From Nostoc sp. NMS2 (GTDB lineage: Bacteria; Cyanobacteriota; Cyanobacteriia; Cyanobacteriales; Nostocaceae), in the NCBI RefSeq assembly GCF_017115105.1, contig NZ_JABXKH010000127.1:1-64000 (forward strand): a DNA stretch of 64,000 nucleotides. The letters are read 5' to 3'. Below are positions 15,500-25,007 of this stretch, in pieces. Both the position numbers and the translations under genes were made by a program. The stretch's first letter is position 1. Each line of letters starts with the position of its first letter. The notes below the pieces were generated by a model. That model ran no database searches. It was not told the origin of the DNA and saw only the letters and a program-made list of their open reading frames with translations.

Positions 15500-17229
15500 T
15501 GAAATATATGCCTCACAATAGTTCTAAAACTAATTCCAAAATCAATGTTTGGAACTAGTTTTATAATGGGTATTTCCAACAAAAAATGCGTAACCATACT
15601 AGATGGAAACATATCTATAAGCTAATAAAAAATTTTCTTATTAATATGTTTCTTGTAACAGTTTATCTCAGTTGCTGATAGAAACTATTACTTTTATGTA
15701 TGCCTATTCGCTCATATACCTTTTTAATGGGCTGCCTATTTGTATCAATCTCAAAATGAACGACTATGACATGATGTATCTTTCTATATATTCTTTGAAA
15801 GTAGATTATATAGAAAAATTGGCACTACAAAAAATACTAGATATTATCTGAAGAGCGTATTAGTCCTTATGAATCGTTATTTTTTGCAACACACTTCTGA
15901 TTTTTTGATTAAATTCACCAAACTGAATTTAATTAAAAATTATAAGTTACCTCTCTTGAGAGCTTCTAATCTAAACTGATATGCAGTTACATAAAGTTGA
16001 GGCAAAGCAACACCCAAGGTAATCAGATAAATACTTAAGTGGTCAAGAGTATATTTTACATACGGTTATTTAAGTAATGCCATTAGATTGATCAACTACA
16101 CATTGGACACTATATCACGGTGTTATGTCTATCTTTTTTGTAGAACTTTATTTAAATATTCACATTGCTATATACCTTTTTAAAGGAATATAAAAGTTTT
16201 AATGATTTTTAAATAAAAATTGCCAGTATAGGGGATGATGCCATATTTTCTATCCTCATAGTTATTAATTACATGAAAATTGTATAAAGAAAGTTTTTAA
16301 TATTTAAAGATTTGAAAAAGTAATATTTATCTATGCTTCATCTTGACTGTTAATTGATATCTTTGCTAAGTAGGTTGGCGCAATTAAAACTAACTGGCAA
16401 GGGCTGTCATTTGTCTTTTGTCATCGGTCATTAGTAAGGACTTCAAGCTTGTTCACGTTTCGTAACATAAATTGGTTTATTTCTGCCAACTTACTTACAA
16501 ACAGCAGAGATATATGGCGTTTCCTAATCATACAAGGTACATCATAGTCCCCTATCGAAGAGCCTACGGTGTACACACAAGTCTTTGAGAGTTGCCTCAC
16601 AAGCTTTTGATCCCCCCTAACCCACGCCAGTCGCTCCTCTACAGCGCAACTCTTGGAGACGCTTTGCGTTAAGCGAAGCTATGCCGTTCGCGCAGCGTCT
16701 CTAAGAGTTGGCTTTACGCGCATCCTGCGGCGGGGGAGACCCCTGTTCCCGCGCTGGCTCCCCTTAAAAAAGCAGGGCCGATTCATTCCCTAAAAGGCTT
16801 TAAAAATCAAGAGTTCTAGCAATTTAAATTTGATTATTTTGCTAAGAGCGTGTCGAGAGAACAGATAATTACACTGTTGTTTATGTGCTTAAAAGTCTAT
16901 TCAGTCGCTACTCATACTTATGATTTTTATCGCTAACTATCTTGACAAATCCTGTTTAAGAGGGAACGAAACAGCCCTGCCTTAAAAAAGGGGGAACCGG
17001 GTGCTTTTTGAGTAAACCTATTTTAGGTGGACTATTCAGCGAATCGCTATGAGACTCTCCCCGTAAGGGTAAGACGATGAATGCAAAAACTTATCAACGT
17101 CCAAAACCCTAACTTTTTCGTTAATTTACAAAAGTTTTTAATTTACTGGAAGTCAGAAAAATTACAAATTGTCTTCTACGGTAGTGAGTGGAGGGATGAA
17201 CACCGATAAAATGCGATCGCTTGGCACAT
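15500..17229. other. 1.7-kb gene-poor AT-rich region with dispersed repeats
   Basis: I see no convincing gene. Positions about 16396-16500 match a repeat at 46228-46400 (shared core CATTAGTAAGGACTT, then TTTGGTTTATTTCT-like text). Positions about 16563-16590 (GCCTACGGTGTACACACAAG) match an end of the 158-bp element at 61886-62043. Positions 16650-16750 carry GC-rich palindromic repeat text (CGCATCCTGCGGCGGGGGAG) also present at 27200 and 61760. Confidence 0.6.
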
Positions 17230-17235
17230 GACAGG

Positions 17236-17520
17236 TAGTCAGACTAGAAGCGATGTCTGACGTTATTGGGAGGAATATTAGGTGCGATCGCTACTGTCTA
17301 GGCTTACTTTCTGCAAAGGCGATTAGAAGTAGCGATCGCTGCACTAACCTGGTAGCTATTTCTCTTTTAGCTTTTATCTCCGGTTCAGCACTACCGTTTC
17401 TATTTCGCTACCTCCGTTTAGATCCGGCATTTGATGTCAGCACCAATTGTTACTACAGAAGTTGATGTAGTAGGCGTTTTGATTTATTTCAATTTGGCGC
17501 AAGTGATTTTAAAATTATGA
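17236..17520 (+). pseudogene. Remnant of an MgtE-type magnesium transporter, C-terminal end
   Basis: Reading across frames gives an MgtE-like membrane tail: LTLLGGILGAIATV (from 17257, frame broken by TAG), then LVAISLLAFISGSALPFLF followed by RYLRLDPAF (from 17349), then APIVTTEVDVVGVLIYFNLA (from 17440) ending at TGA 17518-17520. MgtE proteins end with exactly this order: G-rich helix, LP(F/L)L..LGLDPA, P(F/I)VTT..DV.G.LIYF. At least two frameshifts and one stop are needed, and the N-terminal and CBS parts are missing. It is a dead fragment. Confidence 0.75.
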
Positions 17521-17535
17521 AAAAGTCATTAGTCA

Positions 17536-17590
17536 TTGAGTGAATAACAAACTACAAATGACAAATGACAAAGGACAAATGACTAATTTT
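17536..17590. repeat. Heptanucleotide repeat tract
   Basis: Degenerate 7-bp units of the CAAATGA type (CTACAAATGACAAATGACAA and following) precede the stop codon of the small minus-strand gene. This is the STRR class common between genes in heterocystous cyanobacteria. Confidence 0.7.
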
Positions 17591-17847
17591 TACAATTCTG
17601 ATTCCGTTACCGGAGCAACAATTTCACCAGTACCCATTTGCAATATCATGTCTTGCTCAGTAATTAATCCACTGAGTTCTTTGACTTGCAAATTCATTTC
17701 TTCACAAGCTTGTCTGAGTTCTGTTGCAAATTTGTTGAGGTCTTGACCATAGCCACATTGATAAGCAGCAGTTTCAATTCCTTGCTTGGCATTTGCTCTA
17801 GCACAATCTACTAGTTCTGTGCCATATAGTGGTGTAGGAGATGCCAT
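17590..17847 (-). CDS. Small conserved cyanobacterial protein, unknown function
   Basis: An 85-residue acidic, largely helical protein (MASPTPLYGTELVDCARANA...). It has a regular helix-forming middle (LNKFATELRQACEEMNLQVK) and an ILQMGTGEIVAP-like end. Two or three cysteines (about 15, 30 and 48) are visible without a metal-binding spacing. I recognise the type as a conserved hypothetical of filamentous cyanobacteria but can assign no role. It has its own 180-bp leader and lies between the MgtE remnant and an SDR gene on the same strand. Confidence 0.65.
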   Translation of the reverse strand: MASPTPLYGTELVDCARANAKQGIETAAYQCGYGQDLNKFATELRQACEEMNLQVKELSGLITEQDMILQMGTGEIVAPVTESEL

Positions 17848-17992
17848 AGACGTAGTTATTGTTTCTTAAATGTACGCTGTTAAATAGACTATCAATATTT
17901 CAATTTTTACTCATCTCTCCAATGGAAGACAATGAGGGTAGAGTTAGGAGTGATTAGTTTTTAATCGTTAGTCATTTGTCTAAAGTTAATAA

Positions 17993-18032
17993 CCAATGAC
18001 TAATGACTAATGACCAATGACCAATGACTAAT
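17993..18032. repeat. STRR heptamers (AATGACT/AATGACC)
   Basis: Five to six copies of a 7-bp unit alternate between AATGACT and AATGACC and run up to the stop codon of the SDR gene (stop complement at 18033-18035). Confidence 0.85.
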
Positions 18033-18905
18033 TTAGCCATTGACAACTTCGCCACCATTTACATGTAACACTTGTCCAGAGACATAAGAAGCATCATCAG
18101 ATGCTAGATATACATAGCTGGGAGCAACTTCTTCTGGTTGTCCGGCTCGTTGCATTGGTACTTGTTTGCCAAAAGTTTCAATTTTCTCTTCTGGAAAAGT
18201 TGAGGGAATTAAAGGTGTCCAAATTGGCCCTGGTGCGACAGCATTAACGCGAATTCCTTTTGACACCAAATTTTGTGATAAGGAGCGAGTAAAAGCAACG
18301 ATCGCACCTTTTGTAGAAGAATAATCTAGCAGTTGTGGGCTACCTTTATAAGCTGTTACTGATGTGGTATTGATGATAGAACTACCTGTTTGCAAATGCT
18401 TGAGTGCAGCTTTAGTCATAAAAAACATTGAGAATATATTAGTGCGGAAAGTTCGCTCTAATTGTTCTTTGGTGATTTGCTCAATACTTTCTTGAGGATG
18501 CTGTTCGCCGGCGTTATTGATGAGAATATCGAGTTTGCCAAATTCGCCAACTGTTTGTTGGATAGCTTGCTGACAAAAAGTTTCATCGCCAATATCTCCT
18601 GCGATAGTTACTGCACGACGACCTTGTTTTTCTACCAAATTTTTTGTTTCTTTGGCATCGTCGTGTTCATTCAGGTAAAGGATAGCCACATCTGCACCTT
18701 CTTTAGCAAATGCGATCGCTACAGCACGACCAATACCACTATCTGCACCCGTAATCAATGCTACTTTATCTTGTAACTTGCCACTACCCCGATACTGGAC
18801 ATCATCTGCTTTCGGTTTTGGTGTCATTTCTGATTCAACACCTGGTACTTCTTGCTGCTGTGGCGGTTGCAATTTTTGCTCTTTTTTCTCTTTTGATTTA
18901 GCCAT
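18033..18905 (-). CDS. SDR oxidoreductase of the general-stress (YdaD/YhdF-like) group
   Basis: A 290-residue classical short-chain dehydrogenase. A charged, Q- and P-rich lead (1-45) precedes ALITGADSGIGRAVAIAF (TGxxxGIG cofactor site, about 49-66). ILINNAGEQHP carries the NNAG motif. The catalytic Ser, Tyr and Lys are in NTTSVTAYKG and LLDYSSTKGA (YxxxK). VNAVAPGPIWTPL and VSGQVLHVNGG complete the fold. The long lead and the GEQHPQES segment are typical of stress-induced SDRs related to Bacillus YhdF/YdaD and plant LEA-associated forms. The cofactor is probably NAD(P)H and the substrate unknown. Single gene with a long upstream region. Confidence 0.9.
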   Translation of the reverse strand: MAKSKEKKEQKLQPPQQQEVPGVESEMTPKPKADDVQYRGSGKLQDKVALITGADSGIGRAVAIAFAKEGADVAILYLNEHDDAKETKNLVEKQGRRAVTIAGDIGDETFCQQAIQQTVGEFGKLDILINNAGEQHPQESIEQITKEQLERTFRTNIFSMFFMTKAALKHLQTGSSIINTTSVTAYKGSPQLLDYSSTKGAIVAFTRSLSQNLVSKGIRVNAVAPGPIWTPLIPSTFPEEKIETFGKQVPMQRAGQPEEVAPSYVYLASDDASYVSGQVLHVNGGEVVNG

Positions 18906-19741
18906 AGATTTTGCCTTGTTAATTGAATATTGAATCGGACATCAATTACCCCCCATCTTTCTCATTAACTATTTTCAACGGAGAGTTAGAGGGAAATGAC
19001 CAGCAAAAACAACTATCAAACTATCATCAGATGAAATATTTATATTTTTCATCTGCTATTAGGCTAACTATTAAATTGCTGTGATTTATCGCCCCATAGA
19101 GGTAAACTAAGCTAAATCTGCTCAACCTTAAGACAGAAAATAAATTAAATAATAAGAGTTATTCTAATTAGTTAATCTTGATATCTTCTAGCTAACTCAA
19201 GAACCGTGCCGTTTTCGATAAATGAAAATATAAATTTCTACTTTCTCACTTTGTGGTTACACAACTACCTACTGGTCTGTCAAGTTTAAATTTATGGATA
19301 GACAACTTTATATTAATGAGTTTAATCCTTGTTTTCTAAGCACTAAACTCATTACTTCAAACGTTTAAAACCAGTTTGACAAAATAGTAATATTATGAAG
19401 TCAAATTTAATTAGTATTAATTTAGGCTGATATCTGCATAGCCACATTTTTGTAGGATAAAGTACTTAATGACAGAATAATTACTAATTCGTAATTCGTA
19501 ATTAATGGACAGAGCAACTCAATTCATTGATGGAGATAAAAACATAATTCCTAATTTCTGCGCTCCCGACTTCGGTCGTGGGATAACAATTACGAATTAC
19601 GTAAAGCTTGCGGCATGGATTTAGTTAACGCGGATGCCAGAGGCTCTATTATCAATTACGAATTATTTTGACTAATTACCAAACTAATAGGCCAAAAGCC
19701 TCCGTGGTGCGCTACATTGGGAGCATTAGAGGGCAGGGGTT
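18906..19741. other. 836-bp intergenic region
   Basis: Lies between divergent genes, so it must hold promoters for the SDR and the ATP-grasp gene. It contains AATTCGTAATT / AATTACGAATT heptamer-like tracts (about 19485-19505 and 19588-19670) and a stretch from 19270 (CTGGTCTGTCAAGTTTAAAT) whose partner near 19370 (CCAGTTTGACAAAATAGT) is only a loose inverted match. No gene is visible. Confidence 0.55.
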
Positions 19742-21343
19742 ATGGCAATACTAAATATTTCCGAGTTAGAGCAGGTTGAAAAGTTTCGCCAATTACAATT
19801 AACCCTGCGCGATCGCTGGAAAACGATCGAGTCATTTGACTATAGTGAAGCGGATATTTTAATTATTCCCTCCCTAAGTCTTGACCAGCGCGAACTCCAA
19901 AAGATCGAAGGCTGCGAACATTATGAAGAAAGATTGCTATTTTCTTTAATTCGGTTGCAGAATCCCCGAACTCGCCTGATTTATGTAACATCAGTACCAC
20001 TGCATCCTAGTATCATTGATTATTATCTGCAACTTTTGCCAGGAATTCCCTTTTCTCATGCTCGCAATCGCTTGCTGCTACTTTCTACTTACGATTCTTC
20101 CCTTAAACCTCTCAGCCAAAAGATTTTAGAACGCCCCCGTCTACTAGAGCGGATTCATCAATCTTTGAGGCTAGATAAATCATTTATGATCTGCTACAAC
20201 TCTTCGCACTGGGAAGGCGAATTGTCTTTAAAATTAGGTGTACCACTGTATGCTGCTGCACCAGATTTACAGATTTGGGGGACAAAAAGTGGTAGTAGGG
20301 AAATCTTCAAGGCAAGCGGAGTACCGCATCCAGATGGCAGCGAAAAAATTTGGAACCACACAGATTTGGCAGAAGCTACTAGTGATTTGTGGGAACGACA
20401 ACCGACATTAAAACGGGTAGTAATAAAACTCAACGAAGGTATTTCGGGAGAGGGAAATGCCTTGCTCGATCTTAGACCAATTGAGAATTTAGCACCAGGT
20501 ATTGGTACTCATGCTCAAAGGGTAGCAGCAATTAGCGATCGCTTCTCAACAATGCGCTTTCAAGCAAAACTTGAGACTTGGGACAATTTTTCGGGAAGAA
20601 TCCCTGAGTTGGGAGCGATCGCCGAAGCATTTGTGGAAGGGGAAATTAAGCGATCGCCCAGCGTCCAAGGACGGATCACTCCCACTGGCGAAGTAGAAAT
20701 CCTTTCAACCCACGACCAAATTCTCGGAGGCCCAGACGGTCAAATTTATCTTGGTTGTCGCTTCCCGGCTGATGAAAGATATCGATTGCAATTACAACAA
20801 TTAGGACTACAAGTTGGTAGAAAGTTAGCAGAGAAAGGTACTTTAGAGCGATTTGGTGTAGATTTTATCGCCGTTGACAAGGGTAACAGTGAGTGGGATA
20901 TTCAGGCGATCGAAATTAATCTGCGTAAAGGTGGCACAACTCATCCATTCATGACTCTGAAATTATTAACAAACGGTCGCTATGACCTTTCCACAGGCTT
21001 ATTTTATAGTCAGCAAGGTCGTCCAAAATATTACATTGCCACTGATAATTTGCAAAAAGAGCGTTATCAGGGATTGTTACCTAATGATTTGATGGATATC
21101 ATCGCTGAACACAGACTGCACTTTGACAGTGGCACAGAAACGGGAACAGTGTTTCATCTCATGGGTTGTCTTTCGCAGTTTGGCAAGTTGGGATTAACCA
21201 GTATTGGTGATTCCCCTCAACAAGCACAAGATATTTATAACAAAGTTGTCAAATTTCTGGATGAAGAAACCCGCAGTGAAAATCATGATTTCTCGGCGTT
21301 TTCAGGTTATTCCTTTCCCGTAGCTTGGGATGAACATAGTTAA
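19742..21343 (+). CDS. PGM1-like ATP-grasp peptide ligase family protein
   Basis: A 533-residue ATP-grasp protein. A helical N-terminal region (1-130) is followed by FMICYNSSHWEGELSLKLGV (about 145-165). The ATP-grasp core spans about 170-400, with KRVVIKLNEGISGEGNAL as the nucleotide-binding lysine and glycine loop, VQGRITPTGEVEILSTHDQI, and AIEINLRKGGTTHPFMTL carrying the metal-binding E-x-N and the conserved GGTTHP. This matches the peptide-ligase PGM1-related group common in cyanobacteria and actinobacteria. PGM1 itself ligates amino acids in pheganomycin synthesis, but these orphan homologues have no known substrate. No biosynthetic neighbours are present, so the product is open. The ATG at 19742 follows AGGGCAGGGGTT, a usable ribosome binding site. 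Confidence 0.85.
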   Translation: MAILNISELEQVEKFRQLQLTLRDRWKTIESFDYSEADILIIPSLSLDQRELQKIEGCEHYEERLLFSLIRLQNPRTRLIYVTSVPLHPSIIDYYLQLLPGIPFSHARNRLLLLSTYDSSLKPLSQKILERPRLLERIHQSLRLDKSFMICYNSSHWEGELSLKLGVPLYAAAPDLQIWGTKSGSREIFKASGVPHPDGSEKIWNHTDLAEATSDLWERQPTLKRVVIKLNEGISGEGNALLDLRPIENLAPGIGTHAQRVAAISDRFSTMRFQAKLETWDNFSGRIPELGAIAEAFVEGEIKRSPSVQGRITPTGEVEILSTHDQILGGPDGQIYLGCRFPADERYRLQLQQLGLQVGRKLAEKGTLERFGVDFIAVDKGNSEWDIQAIEINLRKGGTTHPFMTLKLLTNGRYDLSTGLFYSQQGRPKYYIATDNLQKERYQGLLPNDLMDIIAEHRLHFDSGTETGTVFHLMGCLSQFGKLGLTSIGDSPQQAQDIYNKVVKFLDEETRSENHDFSAFSGYSFPVAWDEHS

Positions 21344-21419
21344 GGTTCGAGTTATTGGTCATTAGCTATTCTCCCCCTGCCCCCTTCCCCCTGCCCCCTG
21401 CCTCTTTGTTGAATGCTGA

Positions 21420-23333
21420 TTAGTTCTGAATGTTGCGATCGCTATTAGGTAAACTTTGCTGGTTGCTGGGTTCTTTATGAAATTGAGTATACATATAGGC
21501 CAGCAATGCTAAAGTCAGCCCAATGGCCAAGACCACTCCCAAGATTCGCAAAAAATTAGGAGTAATCTTTGTAGCTAGCTGCTCACTTAGCTTTGGTTGG
21601 TAAATAGTGTCATCTAGTGGTACTTGTCGTCTGCCTTGATTGGACGCAGGTCGTGGTTGATACAATGTCACATCTGGCGGCCCTTGTGGTCTGCCTTGCC
21701 CAGATCCTGGTCGCGGTTGAAACAATGTCTTATCTGGTGGCACTTGTTGTCTGCCTTGTCCAGATCCTGGTCGTGGTTGAAACAATGTCTTATCTGGTGG
21801 CACTTGTTGTCTGCCTTGATTAGATCCAGGTCGCGGTTGAAACAATGTCTTATCTGGTGGCACTTGTTGTCCGCCTTGATTAGATCCAGGTCGCGGTTGA
21901 TATAAGGTCACGTCCGGTTTACTGGGGTTGGGATTATTCAGAGAACTCTGCGGACTTTGCTCAACTGGGTTAAACTGTCTCGGAACAGTTTCGTGATTTG
22001 AACCTTGGTTGTATCCAGGCTGAAGCGGAGGAACTGTTTCCTCAGATTGGTTTTGCTCAATCGGGTTAAATTGTCTGGGAACCGTCTCGTGATTTGAACC
22101 TTGATTATATGCAGATGGCGGACGGAAAACTGTGTCGTCGTTCGATTGTCTGGGAACCGTTTCGTGATTTGAACCTTGATTATATGCAGATGGCGGACGG
22201 AAAACTGTGTCGTCGTTCGATTGTCTGGGAACCGTTTCGTGATTTGAACCTTGATTATATGCAGATGGCGGACGGAAAACTGTGTCGTCGTTCGATTGTC
22301 TGGGAACCGTTTCGTTGTTTGAACCTTGATTGTAGGAAGGTTGTGCTTGCTCGGTAGCTTGTCCGGGTAAAGTAATAGTGCCTGTGACAGATTTGGCAGC
22401 AGCTTGCAAAGCAAGATTGAGTTCTTCTACCGTTGCAAATCGGTTAGCTGGGTTCTTGTGGAGGCATTTCATCACCACCGCTTCTAATTGTACGGAAAAA
22501 TGCTCACAACCTGGCTGCGATCGCAGTGGTTTCGGTGGTTCATAGGCATGAGCTAATACCCAAGAAGCCTCGCTAACATGACTACCTTTAATGCTGATTC
22601 CAAAGGGATCGGCGGCACTCAGCATTTCATAAAGAATAATTCCTAAACTGTAAATATCACCCCTCGCATCCAGGTTTTTATCACTTTGGATTTGCTCAGG
22701 AGGTGCATAACGAAATGTCCCAATAAAAGTACTGGTGATATTTGTAATATTGGCATTTTCGGAAGATTCACTCCGAATTTTGGCAACACCAAAATCCAAA
22801 ACCTTTACCCACTCACCCAAATCTGTAGGCACTAAAAATATATTATCTGGTTTCAGGTCACGATGAACTACCTGAATATGCTCAGTGCTTTTTCCGCCTT
22901 CCCGTTGGAGAGTAACCCCTTGATGGGCAAGCTGTAAACCTTTGCAAACTTGCGCCATAATTTTCACCGCCCGCTCAACAGATAGCCGCTTTTCGCGTAG
23001 CAGTAATTGTCTGAGCGTTTGCCCGCGTAAATATTCCATTACGTAAAATGGAAAGCCTTCCGAAGTGACTCCACAATCACTAATCTTAACAATGTGGTCA
23101 CTTTGCAAAGCAGCACAAACTGCCACCTCACGCTCAAAACGCTTTCTCATTTCTTGTGATGCCACCAGCGTATCTTTGAGCAACTTCAACGCTACCTGCT
23201 GGCCTACACGGGTATCCGTTGCCAGGAAGACATCTCCCATGCCACCCCCGCCTAACCGTCTATCTAAACGATATCGCTCGTTATCACCTAGCAAGCGACC
23301 AATCCAAGAATTTGAAGGAGGTGGGGATTTCAT
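21420..23333 (-). CDS. Membrane-anchored Ser/Thr protein kinase with threonine-rich repeat linker
   Basis: Residues about 21-290 form a Hanks-type kinase: RLGGGGMGDVFLATD glycine loop, VALKLLKD lysine, VVHRDLKPDNIFL catalytic loop, VLDFGVAKI DFG, FRYAPPEQI activation segment. Residues about 330-590 are a disordered linker made of two minisatellite repeat types. One is 25 residues (ETVPRQSNDDTVFRPPSAY core), the other 20 residues (PPDKTLFQPRPGSNQG core). Each unit carries a threonine followed by hydrophobic residues and proline, plausible autophosphorylation or FHA-docking sites. A single transmembrane helix (LGVVLAIGLTLALLAYMYT) lies near 598-618 with a short outer tail. The linker length is likely to vary between strains. 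It is divergent from the Pvc16-like gene with a 396-bp gap. Confidence 0.92.
   Translation of the reverse strand: MKSPPPSNSWIGRLLGDNERYRLDRRLGGGGMGDVFLATDTRVGQQVALKLLKDTLVASQEMRKRFEREVAVCAALQSDHIVKISDCGVTSEGFPFYVMEYLRGQTLRQLLLREKRLSVERAVKIMAQVCKGLQLAHQGVTLQREGGKSTEHIQVVHRDLKPDNIFLVPTDLGEWVKVLDFGVAKIRSESSENANITNITSTFIGTFRYAPPEQIQSDKNLDARGDIYSLGIILYEMLSAADPFGISIKGSHVSEASWVLAHAYEPPKPLRSQPGCEHFSVQLEAVVMKCLHKNPANRFATVEELNLALQAAAKSVTGTITLPGQATEQAQPSYNQGSNNETVPRQSNDDTVFRPPSAYNQGSNHETVPRQSNDDTVFRPPSAYNQGSNHETVPRQSNDDTVFRPPSAYNQGSNHETVPRQFNPIEQNQSEETVPPLQPGYNQGSNHETVPRQFNPVEQSPQSSLNNPNPSKPDVTLYQPRPGSNQGGQQVPPDKTLFQPRPGSNQGRQQVPPDKTLFQPRPGSGQGRQQVPPDKTLFQPRPGSGQGRPQGPPDVTLYQPRPASNQGRRQVPLDDTIYQPKLSEQLATKITPNFLRILGVVLAIGLTLALLAYMYTQFHKEPSNQQSLPNSDRNIQN
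21640..21910 (-). repeat. 60-bp coding minisatellite in kinase linker
   Basis: Five to six copies of a 60-bp unit (20 codons), reading PDKTLFQPRPGSxQGRQQVP or variants PDVTLYQPRP. Copies are nearly identical at DNA level. Confidence 0.9.
22085..22330 (-). repeat. 75-bp coding minisatellite in kinase linker
   Basis: About three almost perfect copies of a 75-bp unit (25 codons; NQGSNHETVPRQSNDDTVFR core), with degraded copies extending to 22000. Near identity implies ongoing copy-number change. Confidence 0.9.
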
Positions 23334-23729
23334 CTGGGGGAACCCATCCTAGTTACTTTAAGGTTTTAACTTTAGTCAGATATACTACTAGTATTACAAA
23401 TATTTTGCTTACTTAGTAACTTAGATAGATACTTAGTAGGATATATTACTTAACATTTATCTGATTATACTCAGTTTAACATATTAATAACTTAAAGTAA
23501 TGCTAGCAATTTGATAAAATGTTTAAAGTTAAGACCTATGGTAGTTTAAATTTGTTCCTTGTGTGAAGTTAACGTAAATTATACGAGGTCTTTAGCTTCA
23601 TTAGTGCTGATAAGTCGTACGCCATGCGGATAGTCTCTGTTACAGAATATTTAAATTTTTGCAAAATACATTCAGTCAATGTACTCTGGCGTACATGATT
23701 AATATGTGCTATTGCCATGAGGAACGAGG
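23334..23729. other. 396-bp divergent promoter region
   Basis: AT-rich DNA between the kinase and Pvc16-like genes. It must carry both promoters; TTAATATG at about 23700 could be a -10 for the plus-strand pair. No gene or repeat recognised. Confidence 0.5.
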
Positions 23730-25007
23730 ATGAGTAATGTACTCTCTATAGCCGCCGTGACAGCAGTACTAAAAGTCTTGCTGGAAAATGGCTTAGTCAG
23801 CGATCCGATCGCTGCTAGTGTTGGTGATGTGATTGTAACTGCCCTACCGCCCGATCGAATTTCAGTTGAAGCTGACGAGCGCGCTCAAATCAACCTCTTT
23901 CTTTATCAAGTAACACAGAATCGCAATGTCGATTGGGTATCTCAAGAATTTCGGAGCAAGCATTCACATATCAATGGAAACACGCCATCTCAGAGTCAAC
24001 CACTAGCCCTTGACCTCCATTACTTGCTAACAGCCTACGGAGCCAAGGATTTTCAGGCGGAGCTTTTATTGGGCTATGCAATGCATTTATTACACAAAAC
24101 CCCAGCTATCACATCGGATATTATTGAGAATACTTTAATAAATGCCTCTACAACTAATACCTCAAGTGCTTTTTCGCAAGCTGTAGCAAGTGTATCTGTA
24201 CCTGATTTAGCTGAACAAATTGGTCAGATTAAACTGACTCCAGAGTTTTTTAACATGGAAGAAACTTCTAAATTATGGTCTGCTTTACAAACACACTATC
24301 GGCCTTCGGCTACTTATCTGGCATCAATGATATTGATTGAAAGTAGCAAACCTGAAAGTTCTGAAGGTTTCTCCATTATGCCCTTGTCTAAACCGACTAT
24401 AGAGCAAGTTATAGCTCCGGCAAAGACCGATCAAACGATTGTTACGGGGACAACATTAGTAATTCGTGGTAAACGTTTACGCGGTGAGATTACCCGAATT
24501 CGTTTGAGTAATACGGAGAATTTAATAGTACCTCATGATGTTAAAGAAACACAAATTAGCCTGTTAGTCCCATCAGATTTATCCGCAAGTGTGCAGGGTA
24601 TCCAAGTTGTGCATCTAACAATGGGCAATGCAGGACAAACAGATTATGTATTTGAATCAAACGTTGCAGCTTTTGTCCTCCATCCAACAATTACAGCATT
24701 TGTCGCTCAAGTGGAAGATAGCGGCGACAATTTACGCACAGCAGAAATTACCGTTAAATTCCAGCCCAAAGTTGGTAAGGCACAGCGAGTAGTTTTGCTA
24801 CTCAATGAAGTATCAGTTAATAGTCCGGTAGCTTACTCTTTCTTGGTTGCACCACGCACTGAAGACACCGATGCAATTAATATTCCTGTCAAAAACATCA
24901 AGCCAGGAACTTATATTGTTCGGGTGCAGGTAGATGGGGCTGAAAGTCCACTGCACAGGAAGAATCAGTCTGGAGCTTATGATTCGCCACAGGTGACAAT
25001 CTTATGA
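23730..25007 (+). CDS. DUF4255 (Pvc16-like) protein with IPT/TIG domain
   Basis: A 425-residue protein. Residues 1-185 match the DUF4255/Pvc16 N-terminal domain: VTAVLKVLLENGLV, SVGDVIVTALPPDRI, INLFLYQVTQNRNVDW, LALDLHYLLTAYG, AELLLGYAMHLLH. In extracellular contractile injection systems (PVC, Afp, cyanobacterial tCIS) this protein caps or terminates the tube-sheath. Residues about 215-310 look like an IPT/TIG beta-sandwich (KPTIEQVIAPAKTDQTIVTG... then LVIRGKRLRGEITRIRLS). A further beta-rich part follows to the end. It overlaps the AAA+ gene by 4 bp (ATGA), a usual gene pair in these loci. No sheath, tube, baseplate or spike gene is present nearby. Confidence 0.85.
   Translation: MSNVLSIAAVTAVLKVLLENGLVSDPIAASVGDVIVTALPPDRISVEADERAQINLFLYQVTQNRNVDWVSQEFRSKHSHINGNTPSQSQPLALDLHYLLTAYGAKDFQAELLLGYAMHLLHKTPAITSDIIENTLINASTTNTSSAFSQAVASVSVPDLAEQIGQIKLTPEFFNMEETSKLWSALQTHYRPSATYLASMILIESSKPESSEGFSIMPLSKPTIEQVIAPAKTDQTIVTGTTLVIRGKRLRGEITRIRLSNTENLIVPHDVKETQISLLVPSDLSASVQGIQVVHLTMGNAGQTDYVFESNVAAFVLHPTITAFVAQVEDSGDNLRTAEITVKFQPKVGKAQRVVLLLNEVSVNSPVAYSFLVAPRTEDTDAINIPVKNIKPGTYIVRVQVDGAESPLHRKNQSGAYDSPQVTIL

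Noticed and set aside
19270..19390. Possible MITE (GTCTGTCAAGTTT / CAGTTTGACAAAAT)
   Set aside because: The arms match only loosely and no flanking duplication is visible.
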